DNA from: Cellulomonas fimi
GTDB taxonomy: Bacteria > Actinomycetota > Actinomycetes > Actinomycetales > Cellulomonadaceae
NCBI RefSeq assembly: GCF_028583725.1
Contig: NZ_CP110680.1
Span: forward strand, 744,001 to 808,000
Reading direction: 5' to 3'
DNA: 64,000 nucleotides
Part shown: positions 57,660-64,000 of the stretch, piece after piece
Layout: each line of letters opens with the position of its first letter
Position numbering within the stretch: position 1 is the first letter of the stretch
Notes under the pieces: generated by a model
What the model saw: only the letters and a program-made list of their open reading frames with translations
What the model was told of the DNA's origin: nothing
Databases searched by the model: none
Made by a program: the position numbers and the translations under genes

Positions 57660-58444
57660 TGGACCCGGCCGGCATCATCGGGATCGTCGTCGCGCTCGTC
57701 GCCATCTTCGGCGCGATGATCCTCGAGGGCGCGGACCCCATGTCCGTCATGCTGCCCGCGCCGCTGCTGCTGGTGTGGGTGGGCACGATCGGGGTCGGTC
57801 TCGCCGGGCACACGCTGCGGGACGCGAAGGAGTCGTTCGCGGCCGTCCCGCGCGCGCTGCGCAGCGGCATCCCCGACCCGTCCGACACCGTCGACACGCT
57901 CGTCAGCCTCGCCGACCGGGCGCGCCGCGAGGGCCTGCTCGCGCTCGAGGACGCGGCCCGCACGATCGACGACCAGTTCCTGCGGGCGGGGCTGCAGGCC
58001 GCGATCGACGGCACAGACCCCGAGGACCTGCGCATGATCCTCGAGGACAAGATCGCCACGAAGCGCACGCGCGAGCGCGCGCACGCCAAGTACTTCCAGG
58101 ACATGGGCGGCTACGCGCCGACCATCGGCATCATCGGCACGGTCATCTCGCTCGTGCACGTGCTGGAGAACCTCGCCGAGCCCGCCACGCTCGGCCACTC
58201 GATCGCAGCCGCGTTCGTCGCGACGCTCTGGGGCATCCTCTCCGCGAACGTCGTCTGGCTGCCGCTGTCGACGCGCATCCGCCGCATCTCCGACCTGGAG
58301 TGCACGCAGATGGAGATGACGCTCGAAGGGCTGCTGTCGGTCCAGGCCGGCGCGAACCCGCGGCTCGTCGGCGAGCGCCTGCGCAGCCTGCTGCCCGACG
58401 CGCCCGAGGGCAAGGACGCCAAGGCGAAGTCGAGGGCCGCGTGA
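57659..58444 (+). CDS. motA: Flagellar motor stator protein MotA
   Basis: A 261-residue inner-membrane stator subunit with four transmembrane helices (about 5-22, 31-50, 150-172, 182-203). The P-T-I-G-I-I-G-T-V motif near 155, with the conserved Pro, belongs to the proton or sodium channel. The cytoplasmic loop between helices 2 and 3 carries the charged residues that contact FliG. It forms a MotA5B2 complex with the next gene product, whose GTG overlaps its stop by four bases. Confidence 0.94.
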   Translation: MDPAGIIGIVVALVAIFGAMILEGADPMSVMLPAPLLLVWVGTIGVGLAGHTLRDAKESFAAVPRALRSGIPDPSDTVDTLVSLADRARREGLLALEDAARTIDDQFLRAGLQAAIDGTDPEDLRMILEDKIATKRTRERAHAKYFQDMGGYAPTIGIIGTVISLVHVLENLAEPATLGHSIAAAFVATLWGILSANVVWLPLSTRIRRISDLECTQMEMTLEGLLSVQAGANPRLVGERLRSLLPDAPEGKDAKAKSRAA

Positions 58445-59340
58445 GCGCGGGTCGGCGGCCGCGCCGGCACGTCGAGGAGGAGCACGTCAACCACGAGCGC
58501 TGGCTCGTGAGCTACTCCGACATGATCACGGTCCTCATGGCGCTGTTCATCGTGCTGTTCGCGATCAGCCAGGTGGACCAGGAGAAGTACATCGCGCTGC
58601 GTGACTCGCTCGCCGCGGGCTTCATGGACACGACGACGTCCCCGTCGGTGCTCGACGGCACGTCGGGCAACCTCGACGGCGCGACCGTGCACAAGGACAC
58701 GACCCCGGCCGACGGGTCCGCGGGCATGGTGAGCGCCGACAGCGGGCTCGGCCTGCAGGCGGCCGACCCGATGGTCCCGCAGACGCAGACGCCGCAGGAG
58801 TCGGTCGACCCGGCGGTCCTCGCGGCCGCGCAGGCGGAGGCCGCGCACCTGCAGGACCTGCAGGCGCGCATCATGCAGGCGCTCGCGGCGAACGGTCTGG
58901 ACAGCGCGGTGCGCATGCGGATCGACGAGCGCGGCCTCGTGCTGGGGCTCGTCGCCGACGACGTGTTCTTCGCCCCGGCGCGCGCCGAGCTCACCGACAC
59001 CGCGAACCGCGTCCTCGACGTCGCGGCGCCGCTGCTCGTCGGCATCGGCGAGAACATCTCGGTCGAGGGCCACGCCAACGTCATCCCGGTCTCCGGGCGG
59101 TACGCGACCAACTGGGAGCTGTCGTCCGACCGGGCCACCCAGGTGCTGCGGCACCTCGTCGAGGTCGACGGCATGCCGGGCAACCGGATCATGGCCGTCG
59201 GGTTCGGCGACACGCGCCCGCTCGTCGCGGGCGACAGCCCGGAGGCGATGGCGGCGAACCGCCGCGTCGACCTCGTCGTCCTCAGCAACGCCCCGGACCA
59301 GGTCCGGGCGCTGCTGCCGTCGCTGACCCAGGGAGGCTGA
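58441..59340 (+). CDS. motB: Flagellar motor stator protein MotB
   Basis: A 299-residue stator subunit. The single transmembrane helix (about 25-45) carries the ion-binding Asp27 in S-Y-S-D-M-I-T-V-L. A long periplasmic linker rich in Ala, Asp and Thr precedes the OmpA-like peptidoglycan-binding domain (about 175-285: S-V-E-G-H-A-N, N-W-E-L-S-S-D-R-A, N-R-R-V-D). It anchors the stator to the cell wall. The linker is longer than in E. coli, possibly fitting a thick wall. Confidence 0.94.
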   Translation: MSAGRRPRRHVEEEHVNHERWLVSYSDMITVLMALFIVLFAISQVDQEKYIALRDSLAAGFMDTTTSPSVLDGTSGNLDGATVHKDTTPADGSAGMVSADSGLGLQAADPMVPQTQTPQESVDPAVLAAAQAEAAHLQDLQARIMQALAANGLDSAVRMRIDERGLVLGLVADDVFFAPARAELTDTANRVLDVAAPLLVGIGENISVEGHANVIPVSGRYATNWELSSDRATQVLRHLVEVDGMPGNRIMAVGFGDTRPLVAGDSPEAMAANRRVDLVVLSNAPDQVRALLPSLTQGG

Positions 59341-59341
59341 C

Positions 59342-59854
59342 GTGCCCATCGAGCAGCGGGTCATCTCCGGCCCGAAGATCGGCGCCAAGATCGGCGCGAA
59401 CTCCTCGGCCACGCCCCCGCCGGCGCCCGAGCCGGAGCCGAAGAAGCGGCGCATGCCGTCGAAGAAGCTCCTGGTCATCGGCGCCGTCGTCGTCGTGCTG
59501 GCGGCCGCGGCAGGCGCGTGGTTCCTGTTCTTCCAGGGCGACGGCGCTCCCGTCGAGGAGCCCGCGCCCGAGGCGGGCAGCGTCCTGCAGGTCGAGCCCA
59601 TCAGCCTCAACCTGGCCGACGGGCACTACCTGCGCCTCGGACTCGCGCTGCAGCTCACCGCGGACGCGCACGAGACGCCCGACCCGTCGCGCGCGCTCGA
59701 CCTGGCGATCGAGCTGTTCTCGGGCCGGTCGGTCACCGAGATCTCCGACCCCGCCAGCCGTGCCGCGCTGAAGGACCAGCTCGCGCACCAGCTCGTCGAG
59801 GCGTACGAGGGCGAGGTGATGGACGTCTACCTGACGAACTACGTCACGCAGTAG
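59342..59854 (+). CDS. fliL: Flagellar basal-body protein FliL
   Basis: A 170-residue membrane protein with a Pro/Lys-rich cytoplasmic N-terminus, one transmembrane helix (about 43-65) and a stomatin-like extracellular domain. Family signs are I-S-L-N-L-A-D-G-H-Y-L-R-L-G-L-A-L-Q-L near 85 and the C-terminal V-M-D-V-Y-L-T-N-Y-V-T-Q. It supports stator function. It starts at GTG one base after motB. Confidence 0.9.
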   Translation: MPIEQRVISGPKIGAKIGANSSATPPPAPEPEPKKRRMPSKKLLVIGAVVVVLAAAAGAWFLFFQGDGAPVEEPAPEAGSVLQVEPISLNLADGHYLRLGLALQLTADAHETPDPSRALDLAIELFSGRSVTEISDPASRAALKDQLAHQLVEAYEGEVMDVYLTNYVTQ

Positions 59855-59876
59855 GCCGGCCGCCGCCGGCGACCCA

Positions 59877-59930
59877 GGGCACCACGGAGGGTGCCCGCAC
59901 CGCCCCGCAGTCCGTCGCACGAGGCGACGG
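59877..59930 (+). other. Two short hairpins between fliL and fliM
   Basis: GGGCACC/GGTGCCC (59877-59896) and CCGTCGC/GCGACGG (59912-59930), each with a seven-base stem. They may attenuate transcription from the upstream promoter before the internal fliM promoter. Confidence 0.4.
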
Positions 59931-59953
59931 AGGGGATGAAGTCAGGGGTTTCG

Positions 59954-59981
59954 CTCAGCACCCCTGCGCGCCCGCCGATAG
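59954..59981 (+). promoter_or_regulatory. Internal sigma-28-like promoter before fliM
   Basis: CTCA, 16 bases, then GCCGATAG, a close match to the flagellar sigma -10 (GCCGATAA). The fliM GTG begins seven bases after it, so the transcript would be leaderless. Confidence 0.65.
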
Positions 59982-59988
59982 GGCGGTC

Positions 59989-60918
59989 GTGACACCCCTT
60001 GCGCCGCAGCCCGCCCGTCGGGTGCGCACCGCCGAGCCCGAGCCGTACGACTTCCGTCGACCGCTCACCCTCGCCCGGGAGCACGCGCGCCACCTCGAGA
60101 TGGCGTTCCAGCGGCTCGCCCGGCAGTTCGCGACCCAGCTCACCGCCCGCCTGCGCGTCGTCAGCCAGGTGACGTTCGAGGACCTGGAGCTGCGGACCTA
60201 CGACGAGTACGCGGGCGGACTGCCGTCGCCCACCGCGATGGTCCTGTGCACGCTCGAGCCGAGCCGTCAGCCCGCCGTCCTGCAGATGCCCGTCGGTGCC
60301 GCGCTCGTCTGGATCGACTACCTGTTCGGCGGTGACGGCCGCGGCGACGAGCGCGAGGGCCGCGAGCTCACCGAGATCGAGTGGACCCTCGTCAAGGACG
60401 TCCTGCAGCACGCGATCGGCGACCTGGACTACGCGTTCGCGGGCCTCACGTCGATGTCCGCGACGCTGCGCTCGGTCCAGTACAACCCGCAGTTCGTGCA
60501 GGTCGTCGCCGCGCAGGAGACCGTCCTCGTCGCCGCCTTCCTGCTGCGCGTGGGCGACCGCGAGGACCGCATGACGCTCATGCTCCCGTCCGACCTGCTG
60601 CTCGGGGCGCTGCGCTCGTCCGAGGGCGCCGACGCGCGCTCCGACGAGGAGCGCCGCGCGGTCGTCACCGCGCAGGGCGACCTCGAGCGGGCCGTGCACG
60701 GCGTGCCGGTCGACGTCTCGGTCCGGTTCCGGCCCGTCACCGTGCACCCGCGCGACGTCCTCGACCTCGCCGTCGGCGACGTGCTGCCCCTGTCCCACCC
60801 GTCGACCGACCCGCTGGACGTGGTCGTCGACGGGATCGTGCTCGCCCGTGGCGCCGCCGGCACCCACGGGCCCCGACTGGCCTGCCAGGTCGTCACCGTC
60901 GAGGAGATCCCCGCATGA
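59989..60918 (+). CDS. fliM: Flagellar motor switch protein FliM
   Basis: A 309-residue switch protein. The CheC-like middle domain and the C-terminal SpoA domain are recognisable (R-T-Y-D-E-Y near 65, W-I-D-Y-L-F-G-G near 105, E-I-E-W-T-L-V near 130, V-L-D-L-A-V-G-D-V-L-P-L near 258). The usual N-terminal CheY-binding peptide (L-S-Q-D-E-I-D-A-L-L type) is absent; the protein begins T-P-L-A-P-Q-P-A-R-R. The GTG is supported by the promoter seven bases upstream. It overlaps fliN by four bases. Confidence 0.9.
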   Translation: MTPLAPQPARRVRTAEPEPYDFRRPLTLAREHARHLEMAFQRLARQFATQLTARLRVVSQVTFEDLELRTYDEYAGGLPSPTAMVLCTLEPSRQPAVLQMPVGAALVWIDYLFGGDGRGDEREGRELTEIEWTLVKDVLQHAIGDLDYAFAGLTSMSATLRSVQYNPQFVQVVAAQETVLVAAFLLRVGDREDRMTLMLPSDLLLGALRSSEGADARSDEERRAVVTAQGDLERAVHGVPVDVSVRFRPVTVHPRDVLDLAVGDVLPLSHPSTDPLDVVVDGIVLARGAAGTHGPRLACQVVTVEEIPA

Positions 60919-61622
60919 CCCAGACCACCGACGCCCTCACGGGGCAGACCGCCGCCGACGCCGCGGCCGCCCTGGTGCCCTCGGCGCTGCCGCTCGCCGC
61001 GGTCGGCGCGTCGCACCGGGACATCCCCGCGGGCGCGACGGCGCTCGTCGCGTCGTTCGTCGGCTCGCCCAGCGCGGAGCTCGTCCTCGTCGCGGGTGAC
61101 GCGGTCACCGAGGCCGTCGCGTCGTCGAGCGTGCCGCTCGAGCTCGCGGACGCGCTGCGTCCCGCGCTGGAGGCGGCGTCGCGCACGCTCGGCGCCGGCG
61201 TCCTGGAGACGGTCCGGCCCGCGCCGGTCGCGGAGGTGCTCGCCGACGACGCCGACGTGTTCGCGCTGGCCGCCGAGGGCGCCGCGCCCGCCGCGTGGTT
61301 CGCGGTGCGCGTGCGCAGCCCCAAGGTCGCCGAGCCGACGACGACGCAGGTCCCGACGCCGCGCACGAACCTGCGCATGCTCTACGACGTCGAGATGACG
61401 CTCACCGCCGAGATCGGCCGCACGCGCCTGTCCGTCAAGCAGGTGCTCGACCTCGCGCCCGGTGCGGTGCTCGAGCTCGACCGCACCGCGGGCAGCCCCG
61501 CCGACGTGCTCGTCAACGGGCGGCTCGTCGCACGCGGCGAGGTCGTCGTGGTCGACGAGGTGTACGGCATCCGCGTCACCGAGATCGTGGCCGGCTCGGA
61601 CACGGGCGGCACGGTCGACTGA
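60915..61622 (+). CDS. fliN: Flagellar motor switch protein FliN, N-terminally extended
   Basis: A 235-residue protein. The C-terminal SpoA domain (about 150-228) has L-Y-D-V-E-M-T-L-T-A-E-I-G-R-T, V-L-D-L-A-P-G-A-V-L-E-L and V-N-G-R-L-V-A-R-G-E-V-V-V-V-D-E-V-Y-G-I-R-V-T. The first 140 residues are an extra domain rich in Ala and Val that recalls the CheC-like part of FliY, but without a clear phosphatase motif. E. coli FliN is only about 137 residues. It could take over CheY-P binding since FliM lacks its peptide; this is inference. Confidence 0.9.
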   Translation: MTQTTDALTGQTAADAAAALVPSALPLAAVGASHRDIPAGATALVASFVGSPSAELVLVAGDAVTEAVASSSVPLELADALRPALEAASRTLGAGVLETVRPAPVAEVLADDADVFALAAEGAAPAAWFAVRVRSPKVAEPTTTQVPTPRTNLRMLYDVEMTLTAEIGRTRLSVKQVLDLAPGAVLELDRTAGSPADVLVNGRLVARGEVVVVDEVYGIRVTEIVAGSDTGGTVD

Positions 61623-62101
61623 TGGACTCGGTCATGCTGCTCCTGCGCGTCGCCCTGTCGCTCGCGGCCGTCGTCGGCCTCGTGTGGTGGGTCGGCCGTC
61701 GGTGGGGGGCGGGGCGCGCCGCGGGCAGCGGGCGCTCCAAGGAGCCGCAGGTCCAGGTCGTCGGGCGGCAGTCGGTCGGCCGGCACGCCGGGGTCGCCGT
61801 CGTCGCGGTCGGGTCGCGCCGCCTGCTCGTCGGGTACGGCGAGCAGCAGGTCACGTTCCTCACCGAGCTCGCGCCCGTCGTCGAGGTGCACGCGCCGCCC
61901 GCGGCGGCACCCACCAAGCCGGCGCCCGTCGCGAAGAAGGTCGTCGACCCCGACGTGCCCCGCCCCCGCCCCGCGGCGGACCCGGGCCTCGACCTGCCGC
62001 TCGCGGACGTCAAGCACGGCGCGCTGCACGGCTCGGTGCTCGACCCGGCGACCTGGCGGCAGGCCGTGCGCACGCTGCAGGACCGCACGGTGCGCCGATG
62101 A
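61622..62101 (+). CDS. fliO: Flagellar export protein FliO
   Basis: A 159-residue membrane protein with a single N-terminal helix (about 4-24) and a short cytoplasmic domain with the family pattern V-V-G-R-Q-S-V-G-R-H-A-G-V-A-V-V near 48 and L-L-V-G-Y-G-E-Q-Q-V near 68. It assists FliP assembly in the export gate. It overlaps fliN by one base and fliP by four bases. Confidence 0.85.
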   Translation: MDSVMLLLRVALSLAAVVGLVWWVGRRWGAGRAAGSGRSKEPQVQVVGRQSVGRHAGVAVVAVGSRRLLVGYGEQQVTFLTELAPVVEVHAPPAAAPTKPAPVAKKVVDPDVPRPRPAADPGLDLPLADVKHGALHGSVLDPATWRQAVRTLQDRTVRR

Positions 62102-62847
62102 GCCTCGCCAGCACGCTCGCCGTCACCTGGTTCGCCCCGACGCCGCCCACGGCGCCGGACGCGCCCGCCGTCGGCGACACCGTGACCGTCGCGGTCAACG
62201 GCATCAACGGCACGCCCAGCAGCTCGATCGTCGTGCTGCTCGCGATCACGCTGCTGTCCGTCGCGCCCGCGCTGCTGCTCATGACGACGAGCTTCACCAA
62301 GATCTTCGTCGTCCTGTCGTTCACCCGGAACGCGCTCGGCCTGCAGGGCGTCCCGCCCAACCAGGTGCTCGCGGGTCTCGCGCTCTTCCTCTCCCTGTTC
62401 ATCATGGCGCCGACCGTGAGCGACGTGAACGCGATCGGTGTCCAGCCCTACCTCGACGGGTCGCTGACCTTCTCGCAGGCCGTCGACGCGGGCTCGGGCC
62501 CGCTGCGCGAGTTCATGCTGAGCCACACGCGCGAGCAGGACCTCGCGCTGCTCACGCGCGCCGCGCAGCAGGAGAACCCCGCGTCGCCCGAGGACGTGCC
62601 GTTCACGACGCTCGCCCCGGCGTTCCTGCTCTCCGAGCTGCGGTCCGCGTTCATCATGGGCTTCGTCATCTTCGTGCCGTTCCTGGTCATCGACCTGGTC
62701 GTGTCGGCGTCGCTCATGTCGATGGGCATGATGATGCTGCCGCCCGTGATGATCTCCCTGCCGTTCAAGATCCTGCTGTTCGTCCTGGTGGACGGCTGGG
62801 GGCTGGTGGTCACGTCCCTCGTGGGCTCCTACGTGGGGAGCGGCTGA
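62098..62847 (+). CDS. fliP: Flagellar export gate protein FliP
   Basis: A 249-residue export-gate subunit. The conserved stretch T-S-F-T-K-I-F-V-V-L-S-F-T-R-N-A-L-G near 63 and P-P-N-Q-V-L-A-G-L-A-L-F-L near 83 are diagnostic, as is M-M-L-P-P-V-M-I-S-L-P-F-K near 215. The N-terminal 25 residues may act as signal. It forms the core of the FliPQR pore. Confidence 0.95.
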   Translation: MSLASTLAVTWFAPTPPTAPDAPAVGDTVTVAVNGINGTPSSSIVVLLAITLLSVAPALLLMTTSFTKIFVVLSFTRNALGLQGVPPNQVLAGLALFLSLFIMAPTVSDVNAIGVQPYLDGSLTFSQAVDAGSGPLREFMLSHTREQDLALLTRAAQQENPASPEDVPFTTLAPAFLLSELRSAFIMGFVIFVPFLVIDLVVSASLMSMGMMMLPPVMISLPFKILLFVLVDGWGLVVTSLVGSYVGSG

Positions 62848-63119
62848 TGGACACCACCGCGGTCCTCGACGTCGGCGTCGACGCGCTCGTCCTCGCTGCC
62901 AAGCTCGCCGCACCCGTGCTGGTCACGGCGCTCGTCGTCGGGTTCGTCGTCTCCCTGCTGCAGTCCGTGACGCAGATCCAGGAGGTCACGCTCAGCTTCG
63001 TGCCCAAGGCGATCGCCGCCGCGGTCGCGCTCGTCGTGTGCGGGCACTGGATGATCTCCGAGCTCGTCACGTTCACGCACGAGCTGTTCGACCGCATCCC
63101 CGCGCTCGTCGGCGGCTGA
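62847..63119 (+). CDS. fliQ: Flagellar export gate protein FliQ
   Basis: A 90-residue protein with two transmembrane helices (about 15-38 and 52-75) and the family motif S-L-L-Q-S-V-T-Q-I-Q-E-V-T-L-S-F-V-P-K. Four copies surround FliP/FliR in the gate. ATG shares one base with the fliP stop. Confidence 0.95.
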   Translation: MDTTAVLDVGVDALVLAAKLAAPVLVTALVVGFVVSLLQSVTQIQEVTLSFVPKAIAAAVALVVCGHWMISELVTFTHELFDRIPALVGG

Positions 63120-63120
63120 C

Positions 63121-63891
63121 GTGGACCCGATCAGCATCGCCCTGCCCGTCGGGGCGGTGGAGACGACGATGCTCGCGAGCGTGCGCGTCGCCGCGTTCCT
63201 CGTGATCGCGCCGCCCTTCTCGCAGCGGGCCGTGCCGGCGACGATCAAGGTCGCCCTCGCGCTCGGGATCGCGCTCGCGGTGTCGCCGCGGCTCGACCCG
63301 TTGCCGTCCGACACGACGCCCGCGTTCGTCGGGTCGCTCGTCGGGCAGGCCGTCATCGGTGCCGCGCTCGGGTTCCTCGTCTCGCTGGTGTTCTCCGCGG
63401 TGCAGTCCGCGGGCTCGCTGATCGACCTGTTCGGCGGGTTCCAGCTCGCGACCGCGTACGACCCGATGAGCCAGACCAGCGGCGGCCCGTTCGGGCGGCT
63501 CTACCAGACGACCGCGATGGTGCTGCTGTTCGCGTCCGACGGGTACCAGCTGGTGCTCGCCGGGCTGGTGCGCACGTTCGACGCGCTGCCGCTCGGCGCG
63601 ATGCTCGACCCGGCCGCGCTCGGGCACACGCTCACCGACGGCCTCACGCAGATGTTCCTCGCGGCGCTGCAGATCGCCGGGCCGCTCATCGTCGTGCTGT
63701 TCCTCGCCGACGTCGGCCTCGGTCTGCTCACGCGGGTCGCGCCTGCGCTCAACGCGTTCGCGATGGGCTTCCCGCTGAAGATCCTGCTGACCCTGGTCTT
63801 CGGCTCGCTCGCGTTCCTCGCGCTGCCCACCGTCATGGAGGCGCTGACGGGACGCTCGGTCGAGCAGATGCTGGGGGTGGTCGTGCCGTGA
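63121..63891 (+). CDS. fliR: Flagellar export gate protein FliR
   Basis: A 256-residue protein with six hydrophobic segments. Typical motifs are R-V-A-A-F-L-V-I-A-P-P-F near 22, A-L-A-L-G-I-A-L-A near 43, G-F-Q-L-A-T-A-Y-D-P near 115 and A-P-A-L-N-A-F-A-M-G-F-P-L-K near 205. It completes the FliPQR pore. GTG start one base after fliQ; its stop overlaps flhB by four bases. Confidence 0.95.
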   Translation: MDPISIALPVGAVETTMLASVRVAAFLVIAPPFSQRAVPATIKVALALGIALAVSPRLDPLPSDTTPAFVGSLVGQAVIGAALGFLVSLVFSAVQSAGSLIDLFGGFQLATAYDPMSQTSGGPFGRLYQTTAMVLLFASDGYQLVLAGLVRTFDALPLGAMLDPAALGHTLTDGLTQMFLAALQIAGPLIVVLFLADVGLGLLTRVAPALNAFAMGFPLKILLTLVFGSLAFLALPTVMEALTGRSVEQMLGVVVP

Positions 63892-64000
63892 GCAGCGACG
63901 GGCAGGACAGGACCGAGAAGGCCACCCCGCAGCGGATGAAGGAGGTCCGCCGCAAGGGCGGCCTCGGCCGGTCGCAGGACCTCGCCGCGTGGGTCGGCCT
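63888..64000 (+). CDS. flhB: Flagellar export protein FlhB, 3' truncated by the window
   Basis: Only the first 37 codons are in view. They read S-S-D-G-Q-D-R-T-E-K-A-T-P-Q-R-M-K-E-V-R-R-K-G, then S-Q-D-L-A-A-W, which is the unmistakable FlhB start (E-K-T/A-T-P-x-R ... A-R-K-K-G). FlhB gates the switch of export substrates. The GTG overlaps the fliR stop by four bases. The gene continues beyond the window. Confidence 0.92.
   Translation, partial: MSSDGQDRTEKATPQRMKEVRRKGGLGRSQDLAAWVG

Noticed and set aside
59877..59990. Possible c-di-GMP riboswitch before fliM
   Set aside because: The conserved core of known c-di-GMP riboswitches is not present; only two short hairpins and a sigma-28-like promoter are seen.

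Overview
The window is a single 64 kb stretch of very GC-rich chromosome with dense, often overlapping genes, GTG starts, several leaderless-looking promoters and actinobacterial families throughout (SAM-IV riboswitch, Cys-Cys leader peptide, FabG4/FadA2 locus, PurS/PurQ, PadR and TetR regulators). A secreted plant-polysaccharide enzyme of GH105 type together with a flagellar export/motor operon points to a motile cellulolytic actinobacterium such as Cellulomonas or a close relative. This placement is inference from gene content. No rRNA, tRNA, CRISPR array, transposase or prophage gene was seen.

Layout. 1-2.7 kb: the end of an iron-siderophore type ABC importer (two FecCD permeases, ATPase). 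2.7-6.1 kb: a NUC-type nuclease, a YtcJ-like amidohydrolase and a PadR regulator pair. 6.2-8.9 kb: purS-purQ followed by a double GNAT acetyltransferase and a DUF72 protein. 8.9-9.7 kb: a tiny Cys-Cys leader ORF in front of a luciferase-like-domain protein. 10.2-17.6 kb: two convergent, tightly packed operons (KAS III-like, metallo-beta-lactamase fold and adenylate-forming enzymes against epimerase, GT21-like, unknown and GT1-like genes) that look like one uncharacterised lipid or glycolipid pathway. 17.7-22.2 kb: a drug-export type ABC pair with a divergent TetR and an ABC-F protein. 22.2-25.4 kb: a small membrane protein, the GH105 enzyme and a VapBC toxin-antitoxin pair.

25.4-28.9 kb is a sulfur module: rhodanese-metZ and a desulfurase-like aminotransferase run divergently from a shared 374-base region that carries a SAM-I (S-box) riboswitch on one strand and a SAM-IV riboswitch on the other. 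28.9-35.3 kb holds miscellaneous genes (pentapeptide repeats, GNAT, lysyl-phosphatidylglycerol synthase-like, transporter, PNPOx, NERD nuclease, small proteins). 35.3-42 kb is a fatty-acid module: MaoC hydratase, high-molecular-weight FabG, thiolase, TetR and an acyl-CoA oxidase-like enzyme. 42-49 kb: a second pentapeptide protein, an aldo/keto reductase, a DUF2599 lipoprotein, a PAS-GAF-SpoIIE phosphatase, a protein with an injection-system-associated N-terminal tag, and a putative sortase substrate. purL lies at 49-52 kb, far from purSQ.

52-54.6 kb holds what I consider the most novel candidate: a trypsin-like protein carrying three exact-length 25-residue Thr/Asp-rich repeats, followed immediately by a graspetide-type (MvdC/MvdD-like) ATP-grasp ligase. 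This may be a ribosomal-peptide system in which the substrate is fused to a protease. Glutamate dehydrogenase and RsgA follow. The last 6.7 kb is a flagellar operon, flbD-motAB-fliLMNOPQR-flhB, cut off by the window end, with two sigma-28-like promoters that share the same spacing.
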